DNA of 64,000 nt, taken from contig NC_092570.1 of NCBI RefSeq assembly GCF_037975245.1, forward strand, positions 9,881,501 to 9,945,500, written 5' to 3'. The DNA is from Apostichopus japonicus (Eukaryota; Echinodermata; Holothuroidea; Aspidochirotida; Stichopodidae). This document shows positions 45,831 through 58,300 of the stretch, piece after piece (within the stretch, counting starts at the first letter, position 1; every line of letters begins with the position of its first letter). Below the pieces are notes generated by a model. It made no database searches. It was given only the letters and a program-made list of their open reading frames with translations, and was not told where the DNA came from. Made by a program: the position numbers and the translations under genes.

Positions 45831-47166
45831 TATTGCGGAGTGTGCCTTCCAGGACAGTTTTAATTCGATGGGGTGGGGGGGGGAGAGGGAGGGAGGGTGA
45901 GGGTGCACTCTAAATTTTTTTAACCAGATATACACTAGTCACCTCGTAGGCTGATGGTAAATCATGCCCATATATGGTTTTCATTAATTTAAGTTCGATG
46001 TGTTGAAGTTGTGAACTGCTTAGAGAAGGCTGTTAGGGAAGTGGTATAAGGGACGTTGTGCCCCACCCACCCCCTCTTTCCTGTGAGGTTTTTTTTTTTG
46101 CGGGGGGTATAATTAAGAGTGCTTAAATTCCAAAGATGGAGTCTTTTGCAACTTTTAAAGAAATTGATTTTCATGAAAATTCAACACTTCAGAAGACCTA
46201 TAAACATTTCCTTCACATTGTTGAGTTGTTGAGAATGTTCAAGCTTTGATAAAGTTTATAATTTTCCTCATTATTTACACTTCTCTCGGCGAAGAAGCGG
46301 CCGATAGCTCTGATATAGCGTTGAATAACTCATAACGCGGAGAGGCCAATACGTTATGGCCCTCATGGCCAACCACTATACACTCTCTCTACAAATACAT
46401 AACAATTAAGCAGGCTCAAACACATTGACTCAGTGAAACTGAAAGAAACATTTAGCACCTACGCACTGAACAGGATATACCATTCTGTGATCTCGACTGT
46501 ATATAGTATGACTTCCTCAGCCCGTCGAACCCTTTATCTGGTACGCCAAAGTTCAAATCGCAAGTGCATGTGAGATATCTCGATATAACCCACTGAGTAA
46601 TATATGTTAGGTTCCGCGTGGATCACGGATTTCCGAAAAGCACAGATCCGTGTAGGACGCGTAGGATGTTAACTTGGTATATGTTGTCCACTCCTATGAT
46701 GTCGTCGATTGCATTCAGAATGAGAGAATAAAGGTAGAGTTGAAGGGCATCGAGACATCACACAGAAAGGTACAACAATAGCTTGAAACACACCCTTAAC
46801 TTGGAACTTCACCATCACTCGTCACTATAGCATTTTTACTCACTGAGATAATAATTCTATCATTAAATATTCCGGTACACCTGAAATAATTTGGAATGTC
46901 GGAAACCTTGACAAAATTGTTGGGAACTTTCATCATTTATAAGTTTTTTGCATTCAGTTTTATGAATCTTTGAATTTCTATTGATTCATTTTAGTCGAAA
47001 ATTACCTGAAAGTTTGATGCCAAAAACTTTTCGAGAGCTGAATTTTAACATGATCGCTTGCAATCCAATTATTTTGAATTTATTTGAATTTTCGTCGGTT
47101 CGGTAAAGATGTCCCAGTAAAGGCTGGAAGTTTCTTCACTGTTCTGGGTTTTCCAACTCACTACAA

Positions 47167-47170
<4 letters not shown>

Positions 47171-47241
<71 letters not shown>

Positions 47242-47293
47242 GGTATATATATATATATATATATATATATACGGTATATATATATACGGTATC

Positions 47294-47324
<31 letters not shown>

Positions 47325-47326
47325 AT
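47171..47326. repeat. (TA)n microsatellite with tacggtat interruptions
   Basis: Long TA run, three interruptions by TACGGTAT, then a transition to (TG)n with gtgtgtctgtgtgt. Confidence 0.97.
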
Positions 47327-48566
47327 ATGTATATGTGTGTGTCTGTGTGTTTGTAATAAATAAATGTGTAGCAAGTGGAATCACAGATATATTAAATTAA
47401 TAGAGATCAACACACCAGAAAAAAATCGACTGTATATAGAGGTGACACCATTTCTTCTTAGATCCTTACCATTAAACCCCTCTCTATATTTCACGGGATT
47501 GGGTTAAAATGTGTACCCTCCCTCTCATCCCATAGTAACACCAAACAAAGTTGATCCCACACAGGGCTGACGTAAATTATGGGCCACAATTGCCATTCCT
47601 GTGTAGTCTGCTACATTACTTAGTCAGTTTTGAAATGACAAGCGAATTTGATTTCTGATTGCGACATATCTGTAGAATTTTAAATGTCTCGAGTCCAGTT
47701 TCAAGTATCATGTAAAGAAAATTGGGGATATTCCAAGATAGTTACTGCATGCGTTCATATGCTCAGTGTGAATAAGTCTTTTAGTTTCAAATTTCTAACT
47801 AACTTTCTCATTAATCTTGGTGAAAATGTCAATGGAAGGTGTTTTTGAAATTAGCGTTATACTGTTCTTTTTTGTGAACAATAATCCTTGTTTCAACACC
47901 ATTAACTCATTTGTCCTCGAAATGAAACCTTTTCAATCCTTTTTCATTGGTAATGAACACTCGGGGATGGCGTAGGGGGGGGGGGGTGGGTGGCAAGGTT
48001 TGCTCTTGAAAGCGTTCTAGCGGAATGATTCCATCTGCACTAAGGTTTGAAAGTGTGATAGGGATGCACTCCATGGCGTTGGTGAATAATTCAGTTGGGT
48101 ATTTTGAAATAGCCGAAAAGAGTGGCCATGCAATCAAAGTTTTAGTCTTTTATACCTTGCAGTCCGTAGAATACCTTGTGAGGATTCTCAGTATCAACGG
48201 AAGGCTTAGCAGAGAACCGTTAAACATATTTGACATGACAAAACAACAAACGTATTAACTAATTACACTGATTTCTACCAGTGTATGCTGACATTATATA
48301 AAAAATAAACCTAGTTGATACATATGAGTTTAATGCAGCTGGTGATCTCAAATAGCAACTTATTGAAAAATACAGCTTCCCGCGTGACGATAACAATTCT
48401 GTAAGAATCAGTCAATAACTTGAAAAATGTTTTGCTGATATTTGCTAGATCATCTGCACGATATCTCAAACAGTGGCAAGGTTGTCAGAACGGCACGCTT
48501 GTGAACACGTTGTTTATAATGTTCTGATATCACAACAAACGACAGTATATAGGTTATAACAGTTCT

Positions 48567-48930
48567 TTAAAGGCACTGAAGACTCGCCCAAACAGCGTAC
48601 CGCCATCTTTAAAAAGTTAACTTTCCGTTGCTTGCAAGTGAAGTTTTTTCTTGTCGCTACAAAATGCAGACATTAATGAAACGTGATACCTTGTTATCTT
48701 TTATCTAGATCTGAGATGTCCATCGCTGCTATGTACACTGTGTTGTGGGTAATGACCGTAGCTGCATGTACTGACTGTACACTAGTGTCTAATTACCGAC
48801 CGTAGCAAGCTGTGTGTGTATTTTCTGGGATCTATGGTGGTGTCTAACACTTCTGTTACACCTCAGTCGAAACTAGGTCAGATTACCGGCATGAGACGTT
48901 TCTTTGGGCGCGAGTCTTCACACCCTTTAA
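48567..48930. mobile_element. TTAA-flanked MITE family, copy 3 (364 bp)
   Basis: Best preserved copy: TTAA-AGGCACTGAAGACTCG at the left and CGAGTCTTCACACCCT-TTAA at the right. Same orientation as copies 1 and 2. No coding content. Confidence 0.8.
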
Positions 48931-49662
48931 CATGTCGAGGCTGTCTCTCTCTCTCTATATATATACGTACCCTCAATAACCCTGTCATATCAGTGTTAAG
49001 GTGCATGAGGTGTTTTTAAGGTGGATTACGGGCAGGCCCTTCCTTCCAATAAGCCTGGGGTCTTCCATACGCTAAATTAGGGCCTGGGTGTTATGGTAAT
49101 GGTTTTACATTTTCTTGGTATTAGATATTTTGAATGCTGTCCTATATATCATTCAATATGCATACCAACATTCTTTCCAGCGATTTCACAAAATGTTAAG
49201 CACACAGCAATAATTTGGTGATTTCACAAAAACTTTAATCACATAGCAATAATTTGGTACTCATTTGCTAACTTCGTCACAATGTAAGCATTCTACAAAA
49301 TACCTTTCCAGGAAATAATTACGACGATGAAAGTTAGAAAAGACTCGTCGGTATTGATTTTAAATGAAGGCTCTTGCGCTCTCATAGCGTCACAATATAT
49401 AATTGTAGTCATCATAATACAGCCTGATTGTAACTGCATGATTAACTGCGTGTTTATAAGGAGAAACTACCCAAATCGCTGATGCTTCAGTGTCATGCCG
49501 CTTGGATTGAAAAACTCAAAAATAAAACTTATGACCACTCCCCAGTTCTATTCATTACAATCCATAATGCCATCAGGGAAGGAATTTGAAGATCAATTCG
49601 GCTTGATCCCTGGTTACACGGTATCCACGGTACGTACTGTACTGTGGCTTCTAACTGGTGCC

Positions 49663-50131
49663 CGTATGGAACGCCATTTTAACATTTATTCAATAATTAC
49701 AGATATCTCTAATTCGAATTCTTAATATCTGTAATTGAATTTTGGATATCTCTAATTGTATTCCAGATATCTCTAATTGTATTCCAGATATCTCTAATTC
49801 GAATTCTTGATGTCTTGAATTCAATTTTGGATATCTCGATTTCTTTTCTTGATATCTCGAATTCAATTTTGGATATCTCGAATTCAATTCGAGATATCTT
49901 AAAAAAATGTTTCTTTGTTTTGATATCTTTAATTTATTTCTTGATACCTTAAAATCAATTTGAGATATCTTAAATAAAATTCAAGATATCGAAAATGCAA
50001 TTTCTGATATCTCAAATTAAATTCAAGATATCTGCAATAATTAGAGATATCTTTAATTTAATTCGAGATATCTGAAATTAATTGAAGATATCTATAATTA
50101 TTGAATAAATGTTAACATGGCGTTCCATACG
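49663..50131. mobile_element. Foldback element with internal AGATATCT array (469 bp)
   Basis: The first and last 46 bp are inverted copies with two mismatches (ends CGTATGGAACGCCAT and complement). Between them is a run of roughly 20-bp units around the palindrome AGATATCT (variants gatatctctaattcgaat, gatatctcgaattcaat), itself mirror-like from one side to the other. No clear target duplication. Confidence 0.85.
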
Positions 50132-50202
50132 CCCGCGGGAATGAAATGCAGAGCTATATACGGCTCTGATGAAATACTGTATAAGGATCGCCACCAGCCC
50201 GT

Positions 50203-50275
50203 GAGTGCTCGATAGTTCAGCTGTTAGAGGCGCTGGGCTTGTAAAACAGAGGCCACTGGGTGAGTCCCGTTCTAG
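50203..50275 (+). repeat. tRNA-like fragment (pseudogene or SINE head)
   Basis: gctcgatagttcagctgtta and gagcc-type downstream ggcgctgggcttgtaaaac resemble a threonine-type tRNA, but the anticodon and T arms (cactgggtgagtcccg) are broken. No intact tRNA is claimed. Confidence 0.5.
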
Positions 50276-50721
50276 TAGGCATAAATATCTTTGCTCTTTT
50301 CCATTGTTTTAAAATTGCCCAGTCAGTTTCCTGTTTTTCATTAACAAAAACAAAACAAAAAAACAAGGAAGAAAATATTTGAACCCGAATGACAAAGTCG
50401 TTTTCCTGTCAGCCGGTAGTTATATCACTGCTATACACCCGTTTGCCGAGAATACCAGAAAGGGAAATAATTTGTTTGGGTCATGTGCTACTAGAAGGGG
50501 ATTTAGAATCCCGGCGTTGAGGACTTGATTCCAATGAAAGTAAATGAGTTGGTTAAAATAAGGGAAACGAGATGAAACAACAGAAACCACTCTTTTTTAG
50601 AGGTATATAGAGGTACCTAGATCGCTATCGAGGTCCTTTTAATGACTACGGTATTTATTGCTAACTTGAAATCACTACTTTGAAACATGGTATACATTGA
50701 TGGATACATGTTTACATGCAG

Positions 50722-50791
50722 CATGCAGTCCGTTTTACAAAGTTGGGGGTGGGACACCCCCACCCCCCCCCCTCCCTCTAGTGACGTCCCC
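50722..50791. mobile_element. Short hAT-like remnant (70 bp)
   Basis: ACATGCAG flanks both sides (50714-50721 and 50792-50799). The right end (complement of ggggacgtcactaga) matches the right end of the 12894-13023 MITE; the left end is not recognisable. Confidence 0.45.
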
Positions 50792-50879
50792 ACATGCAGG
50801 TAACAAAATTTAAAAAGACATGAACATACCATAAAGGTTACAACAAAGGAAGCATAGATAAGTAGTACCTTATACCATG

Positions 50880-51080
50880 CACCCAGTTGGGACAATTTTT
50901 ACTATACTGTAGTGTCATGTCCCGCTATACACAGCACTCGTATTATCAGTACGAGCAGTATATGAACACAATGTTTCTATTAGATCAAGGTTAGGAACTG
51001 TTTGTACTGTCAATACTAGTGCTTTGAAGCATGATATTGGAGTACAGTTTATAGAGAGGTATAAGCATTAGGAAATTATC
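50880..51080. repeat. Dispersed repeat, orientation 1
   Basis: Contains gtagtgtcatgtcccgctat, aaggttaggaactgtttgta and gtcaatactagtgctttgaa. It recurs inverted at 58365-58590 and in decayed form at 61030-61190. Confidence 0.65.
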
Positions 51081-52299
51081 CAAACTGGCTGGGGGCCTAC
51101 ATGCCATGCATATGCATATACCCAACTTGTATATGCATACATGCATATATGCATATGTGCACATACGTGTATATTAACATAACATCATTTAGCCAAAAGG
51201 CCAAGAAGTTGTTAAATTTTGACTACTTCAAACCTGCAGTGTGCCATACGAAGTCTTGGGTGCAAATGCATAACTGTTGATTTTTTAACAGACCAATGAG
51301 AGGCCGGCGGTACCACATTCTTAAAAGCAGCCTCACATTGCAGTACATAGTTTCTTAATAACATGCTCTTTGATACAACAAGATCGACCACACAACAAAA
51401 CGATTTATGAGCTCGGCTATGGTCAAGTCACATCATTTTAGAGAAAGTCTTACAACTAAATCGAACCATTTATACTATTCCGCGCTGATTAACATAATTC
51501 TTCTTATTTTGAATGTTACTTTATAGGTTGGCTAAAGTTTCATAAATAGGTCGACCAAGCACTAAAGGCCGCTCTAACCCCATGATCAGACAGCAATATG
51601 TATACGTATACGGAATATATAACATGCGTAACACACTAGCATTACCTTAATGAGGTCACACATACAACCTCGCGTCATGCATAGACATCATTTTGTTTCC
51701 GGTTCCATCCTGTGACGTCAGACAGCTGTGACGTCATAATACGTTGCCTTGTATATTACTAGCCCACAAACTTATAACCTTAGCAACTGCTTCCGGTTAT
51801 ATCAGACGGATGGTCCCCAAAGTATGTGACTAATCGTCTTTGTTATCATTTATACTTCTGTTTCCTTGACAAAGAGATCCACCTTAAAACAATGAGGAGG
51901 TTATATATCTCTAACTATAATTATTGGTAATACTCGGCAATATTATCTAAATTGGAAGACCTGCCTCATAGCAATTTAAAATATGTAAAGTGTCTTCATT
52001 TTAACGTTTACATGGTATTCAATTTTCTAACTCGGCGAGTGCTGAAACAAGTTATTATATATGCTTATAAAAAGGAAACTTAGCAAGTAGAAAGGCCAGG
52101 GGGATCAGCTGAGAGGAGAATGGTCTTTCTTCCTAACAAATGTCTTTTTCGTTGTAGTGTTGCATTGTAACGTGCACGGTGTCATGATTTTCATTTTAAC
52201 AAAAACACCGCTTTTTTGTTTAACCATCTCACTTCCGTTGGGGAAGTTTCCCCTTCAGCCGATTCACGTGCTAGTATACAATACCATCGTACTGTAATA

Positions 52300-52810
52300 T
52301 TAAAAAAAAAAATAACAATATATTGTTATCATATTATATCATTGTACTATGTTATATGCAACAATATTATTGTGGATTTTATATTACATTATTAAGATGC
52401 AATATTATGGTATGATATAGTATGTAAATCTGGTAATATGCAACGATATTACTGTGCATGTTTTATATTATATTATTAGTAGCGATGCAATAGTATTGTG
52501 TATGTTCTATATTATATTAGTATCATGCAATATTATTGTATGATACTACGTGAATTGGGTATTACTATATGCAACGATATTACTGTGCATGTTTTATATT
52601 ATATTATTACTAGCGATGCAATAGTATTGTGTATGTTCTATATTATATTAGTATCATGCGATATTATTGTATGATACTACGTGAATTGGGTATTACTATA
52701 TGCAACAATATTACTGTGCATGTTTTATATTATATTAGTATGATGCAATATTATTGTGCACGTTTTATATTTATATTATTATTATGCAATATCATTGTTT
52801 GATACTACGT
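52300..52810. repeat. AT-rich tandem repeat, ~120-140 bp unit, about 3.5 copies
   Basis: Phrases such as gtgcatgttttatattatat, agcgatgcaatagtattgtg and tatgatactacgtgaattgg recur at a spacing of about 130 bp with truncated and mixed units. Confidence 0.75.
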
Positions 52811-53084
52811 GAATCGGGTATCCTCTTCCAGTTTCGTTTTCAAATCCGTATAGCAACATTTACTGAGAATGCTCTACATGAAGCCTTTACATCCACTTCT
52901 CGATCGTCATTTGTTTATGTCCTTCTAACATTTCAAAGCTGAACAACAATATCCAGGAAAATGATCCCCCTCCCCCACCCCCTCTCCGAGCCCAACCCAC
53001 CCTCCCCTCATAGATATATTTATATACACAGATACGCACACACCCACACACGAGTTTGTATACATTCCGACTGTTCGACTCCAC

Positions 53085-54727
53085 TTACTATACCCATAGT
53101 TATCCCTAAATATACCATATAGACCGCTAACTATACCCATGATCCCTAAATATACCACATAGAACGCTAACTATACCCATTAACTATAGCCTATAGACCG
53201 CTAACTAGATCCATAGTTTTCCTCAACTATACCATATAAACCGCTTACTATACTCATTATACCTAATTATACCCTATTGACCGCTAACTATACCCATTAT
53301 CCCTAACTATACCCTATATAACGCTAACTATACCCAATATCCCTAACTATATCACATATAACGCTAACTATACCCATGATCCCTAAATATACCATATAGA
53401 ACGCTAACTATACCCATTAACTATAGCCTATAGACCGCTAACTAGATCCATAGTTTTCCTCAACTATACCATATAAACCGCTTACTATACTCATTATACC
53501 TAATTATACCCTATTGACCGCTAACTATACCCATTATCCCTAACTATACCCTATATAACGCTAACTATACCCAATATCCCTAACTATATCACATATAACG
53601 CTAACTATACCCATGATCCCTAAATATACCATATAGAACGCTAACTATACCCATTAACTATAGCCTATAGACCGCTAACTAGATCCATAGTTTTCCTCAA
53701 CTATACCATATAAACCGCTTACTATACTCATTATACCTAATTATACCCTATTGACCGCTAACTATACCCATTATCCCTAACTATACCCTATATAACGCTA
53801 ACTATACCCAATATCCCTAACTATATCACATATAACGCTAACTATACCCATTATCCCTAACTATACCATATTGACCGCTAACTACATCCATTAACTAGAC
53901 CCTATATACAGCTAACTATACCCATTACCCCTAACTATACCCCATATAACGCTAACTATACCCATTCCCTAACTATATCCCATATGACGCTAACTATATA
54001 CATTATCTCTAACTGTACTATATATAACGCTAACTACACCCATTATCTCTAACTGTACTATATATAACGCTCACTATACCCATTATCTCTAACTGTACTA
54101 TATATAACGCTAACTATACCCATTATCTCTAACTGTACTATATATAACGCTAACTATACCCATTATCTCTAACTGTACTATATATAACGCTAACTATACC
54201 CATTATCTCTAACTGTACTATATATAACGCTCACTATACCCATTATCTCTAACTGTACTATATATAACGCTAACTATACCCATTATCTCTAACTGTACTA
54301 TATATAACGCTAACTATACCCATTATCTCTAACTGTACTATATATAACGCTAACTATACCCATTATCTCTAACTGTACTATATATAACGCTAACTATACC
54401 CATTATCTCTAACTGTACTATATATAACGCTAACTATACCCATTATCTCTAACTGTACTATATATAACGCTAACTATACCCATTATCTCTAACTGTACTA
54501 TATATAACGCTAACTATACCCATTACCCCTAACCATACCCCATATAACGCTAACTATACCCATTATCTCTAACTGTACTATATATAACGCTAACTATACC
54601 CATTATCTCTAAATGTACTATATATAACGCTAACTATACCCATTATCTCTAACTGTACTATATATAACGCTAACTATACCCATTATCTCTAACTGTACTA
54701 TATATAACGCTAACTATACCCATTATC
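53085..54727. repeat. Satellite-like array: 40-bp units, with a 240-bp higher-order repeat in its left half
   Basis: Right half (about 54000-54727) is 40-bp units (taacgctaactatacccatt, atctctaactgtactatata) repeated almost without change. Left half (about 53130-53860) consists of three copies of a 240-bp block (six diverged units) at about 53138, 53378 and 53618. One odd unit at 54515-54545 (acccctaaccataccccata) marks an older sequence within the uniform run. Confidence 0.95.
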
Positions 54728-55206
54728 AGTAGCACTTTTCAAAGGACGTAATGATTCTCTTCAAATTGCATCATGGACTTGGACTTCCTTTCTTCGAGTC
54801 GTCTTAAACAAGTGTAGGCTCGCACATACACACAACAGCTGTATTACGGTCATGTTAGTATGCAATACGTACATGACAAGGTATATCTATCTTTACCCCT
54901 CCCTTAGCAATTCCCCGTTGTCGTGGAAACAGTATGAGGGTATGACATTTAGCATTATTAAACATTTTAATGGAACGAAATATGTAGGTGTTTTTTTTTT
55001 CTTTTCTGAAGATAAGGATACCGTCTTCCTTGTTAGCGTACTACTTCCTCTGAAATACTTCTTTTTGTTCACGTGGTCAATGACGCCATGCCTAATCGCC
55101 AATCGCGTAGGCCGTTAGAGTTGCGTTATGTATATTTTAGTCACTTACCATGGTGGAGTTACGTTCGTTTAGTTTGTGACCACAATATCCCTGACTCGAA
55201 ACTAGA

Positions 55207-55214
55207 TATAAATA
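55207..55214 (+). promoter_or_regulatory. TATA box of the plus-strand Ig gene
   Basis: TATAAATA lies 67 bp before the ATG at 55282, leaving room for a transcription start near 55235-55245 and a short leader. An ATTGG (inverted CCAAT) at about 55228 is downstream, so its role is unclear. Confidence 0.6.
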
Positions 55215-55281
55215 GAGGTACTTCCCATTGGTGATGCCACTTCGTTCTCGTCAAACTGGAAACTTGTAGCCGATTTCGAAA

Positions 55282-55387
55282 ATGTCAAAACTACTGTCTC
55301 AAAACATGGAGCCTTCGTCGTATTTGTTATCCCGTTCTTGTGTTATCTTAGCGGTTTTGGCGATGACAGCGATTGGATGTGAGGAAG
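55282..55387 (+). CDS. Plus-strand Ig gene exon 1: signal peptide
   Basis: ATG at 55282 (second in-frame ATG at residue 9) gives MSKLLSQNMEPSSYLLSRSC followed by VILAVLAMTAIGC, a signal peptide core. Donor GAAG|GTGAGT, phase 1. Confidence 0.8.
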
Positions 55388-58300
55388 GTGAGTGTAAACT
55401 AGTTTTTCTTTCATTTTTATATTAATTCAATAGATTGAAAAGTTATTCTGTAACTAATAAGCTATCAGTAAAACCGTTAAAAATGGCTAACTATTTATTA
55501 TGTGAGTTACGTCTTCTTGTACAATTACGTAATTAAAAGAGTTAAGTTGTCAAACAGTCATTTTTTCCATAAACATTCGTACCTTGCAATGGAGACCTTT
55601 ATCCATTCTGACGCCAGACAAATGCCAGCGTATAACAATCGTGGTGACCGTATTGTCTTTCGAACGGGGTATCGAAGATGTTGGTGTTGTTGACATATCA
55701 TATAAATCCATAAATGATCAAGTTACAAACGGTTGCCAATTCCTTCTTTCGCTTTCTGTAAACATTTAAAATCGTCAGTTATCACGAAGCAGTTGTTAAT
55801 CTATATTCTGTTATTTCTTGCCTTGTGTATTTTAACGTTGTTACTCCTGTACACGATTGTGAATGTCAGAGACAAATGTTCTTCTCATTGGCAAATGTTT
55901 TGATAGTGTATAATTCTGACTATAGCATTATTTCTTGGCAGCCAAATGAAAAACGAAGCAATTAGAATTATCATTTGCTAATAAATAAGAACGCTAAAAA
56001 TGCGTCGTATTATTTTTGGTTACCAAACTTACCATGGAAACTATTCCCTTGGTGTCATGTATATGTAAATTCGCTAAACGACCTATACGAAGCCAACAAT
56101 ATGGTTTTGTGGTTAACTTTAATTCTGTGGGTGCAGGGAGACAAAGTTTTACGTTGCGTTTTTACAATTATAAAAAAAATTCTCTCGTAAATTTCGTCTA
56201 TACGATTATAAAGTAAATAGATGCATTGAATATTTACTTCTCAACAATGCGAGTACGCCTTATTATATTGCCCTATTTTCCCAGAGTATATATAGTCTCT
56301 CAATAATTCTCTTTAGCAAAAAATATTCCCCTCAACTTTACACTGTTACAGAGTTTGGATTTTTTTTATAATTCTTATAACGGCAAATATACATTTATAG
56401 TTAGATCCTTTCGTTACAGCAATTATACATATGTGAATTGGGTTCAAATATCCCTGCAGAATCATAAATCATCCGTCCATGAAATTTGTATGTATAAAAA
56501 CTAGCAACTCGAAGGTGTATTTTCCCATGCGACAAAAATATCCAACATTTAATACAATATCCCAACATAAGAAATATAATAAGTTGGGCTCATGTGGTAG
56601 GCCTTATACTATATATTTTTTATGTGTCTTTCGAACGAACAGACTCAAACAAACTTGTGTAATTTGAATTTTCTATTGACCTTTGAAGGCGCACCAGGTT
56701 TACCTTTTTTTAAGAATGAATACTCGATTCTTCACCACATCGATGAGAATACTTACAAAGCGATAGATTGTTCGGCCGAACAAGCTTGTCATGTCGAATG
56801 GTATAAAGATGGCGTCCTTTTCCCCTTCGGCTGGTCTGCCATGCAGCAACAGGCAATGGGCGTCTCTATGGGAGCCGACAATCAGACGCTCATACTAAAG
56901 AAAGCGGAGATGACAACCAAAGGAAACTATACCTGCATTGTGTCAAACCAGCATGGTACCATCGAACGCCATTTGGAGCTGAAAGTTCAAGGTGAGGGTA
57001 TAACATGTAGAAATCAGATGCCGTAGGTATGTGTTAAGTGCAGCAGTGGGGAAAGGGGAAGGCGGTGTCGATGCAGCAATGGGGAAAGTGAAGGGAGGAG
57101 GGGGGGGGGGGGGTCATGTCCATCCATTGTTGTGTGTCCATCTGCATCATCAACATAAGAAGCTAAAACTAAGGTTGCCAACTATTCACGAATTTGGCCA
57201 CGTTATCGAGACGATGATGTATATAATGATATCGGTATTCTCAGATCGGAACACGTCATTTTAGACAAGAAACCGAAAACTAAAGATACATATATGCTAG
57301 AATAGAAGCTGCACGTACTTGACAAACGTTCAGTATCGTCACCATCGCCAAACTAATCTCATACCCGAAGCCCCACACTTTAGTACTGTTGCCATTTGAT
57401 CACGGTGATGCTTGATATCTATAATAAAGCACTATAATCAACAGCCTGAAAGGCCCAACAGCATTTAGAAGCTGTACTTTGCGTTGAGTTTTTTTTATAT
57501 CATCGTAACACCACGTACTAGTCAAGCCTGCATGCACACATCCTCCTGAATCTTTACTTTATTTACTCAAATGTTTATGAATTGACACCCAAACGGTTTA
57601 AAACATACATATTTTCTAGTCCCACAAAGTTAACTTAATGCCCCCACCCCTTGCCCGTGTTTCATTTTCCACGCTATTGTAGGAATTTAGTGGACGAATA
57701 ATAACCGCGTTATAATACCATTGTAGTATATATTCTGTTCCCAGCTAGTACGGTTATATTTCTATTATTCTACCACTGGCTATAGTTTTTGTGAAATTTC
57801 GTATCGACCCCGATAGGATTACAAGAAACACGAATCACCTATACCCCCCCCCCCCCCACCCAATTGATGTTACCACTATACCCTGCAGCCTCCGCGGATA
57901 TTTATCGCACAGGGAACGTAGTCCATACCCCAGGCTGGCGAACAGCTATACAAGTTTACATGTATGTCATAAAAAAGAAAGGATTCGCAGTGCAAATGTT
58001 ACATAACCCACCAAGCCATTGACAGTTGGCCACATTATACTTTCTATTTTCATTTTTTAGGTAACGATTGGATTCATGAGCCCATTTTGGCTTTTGACAA
58101 CAACTGCAACCACAAGAAAACGAGAATTGGCTCTAATGTCACATTCACTTGCAAGTTCTTTGTAGGACCCAAGGAGGACGAGAGCGTAGCTTCCTGGTTT
58201 TACGAAGAAAAGGAAACACCAGATAAGACGATACATAAAAATAGTGTCGTGTGGATATGGGAAAGAGAATTAAACTACACGGTTTATGAAACATCGAGTC

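Larger units (their letters stand above)
38423..55200. other. Intergenic region between the two Ig genes
   Basis: No gene was supported. The region contains the listed MITEs, SINE-like and foldback elements, microsatellites and the 53-54.7 kb satellite. Some open frames up to 146 codons (40106-40546) lack domains, signal peptide or phase-consistent splice neighbours. Confidence 0.5.

Noticed and set aside
47069..47384. Overlapping Tyr-Ile-rich frames on both strands
   Set aside because: Translation of a TA microsatellite.
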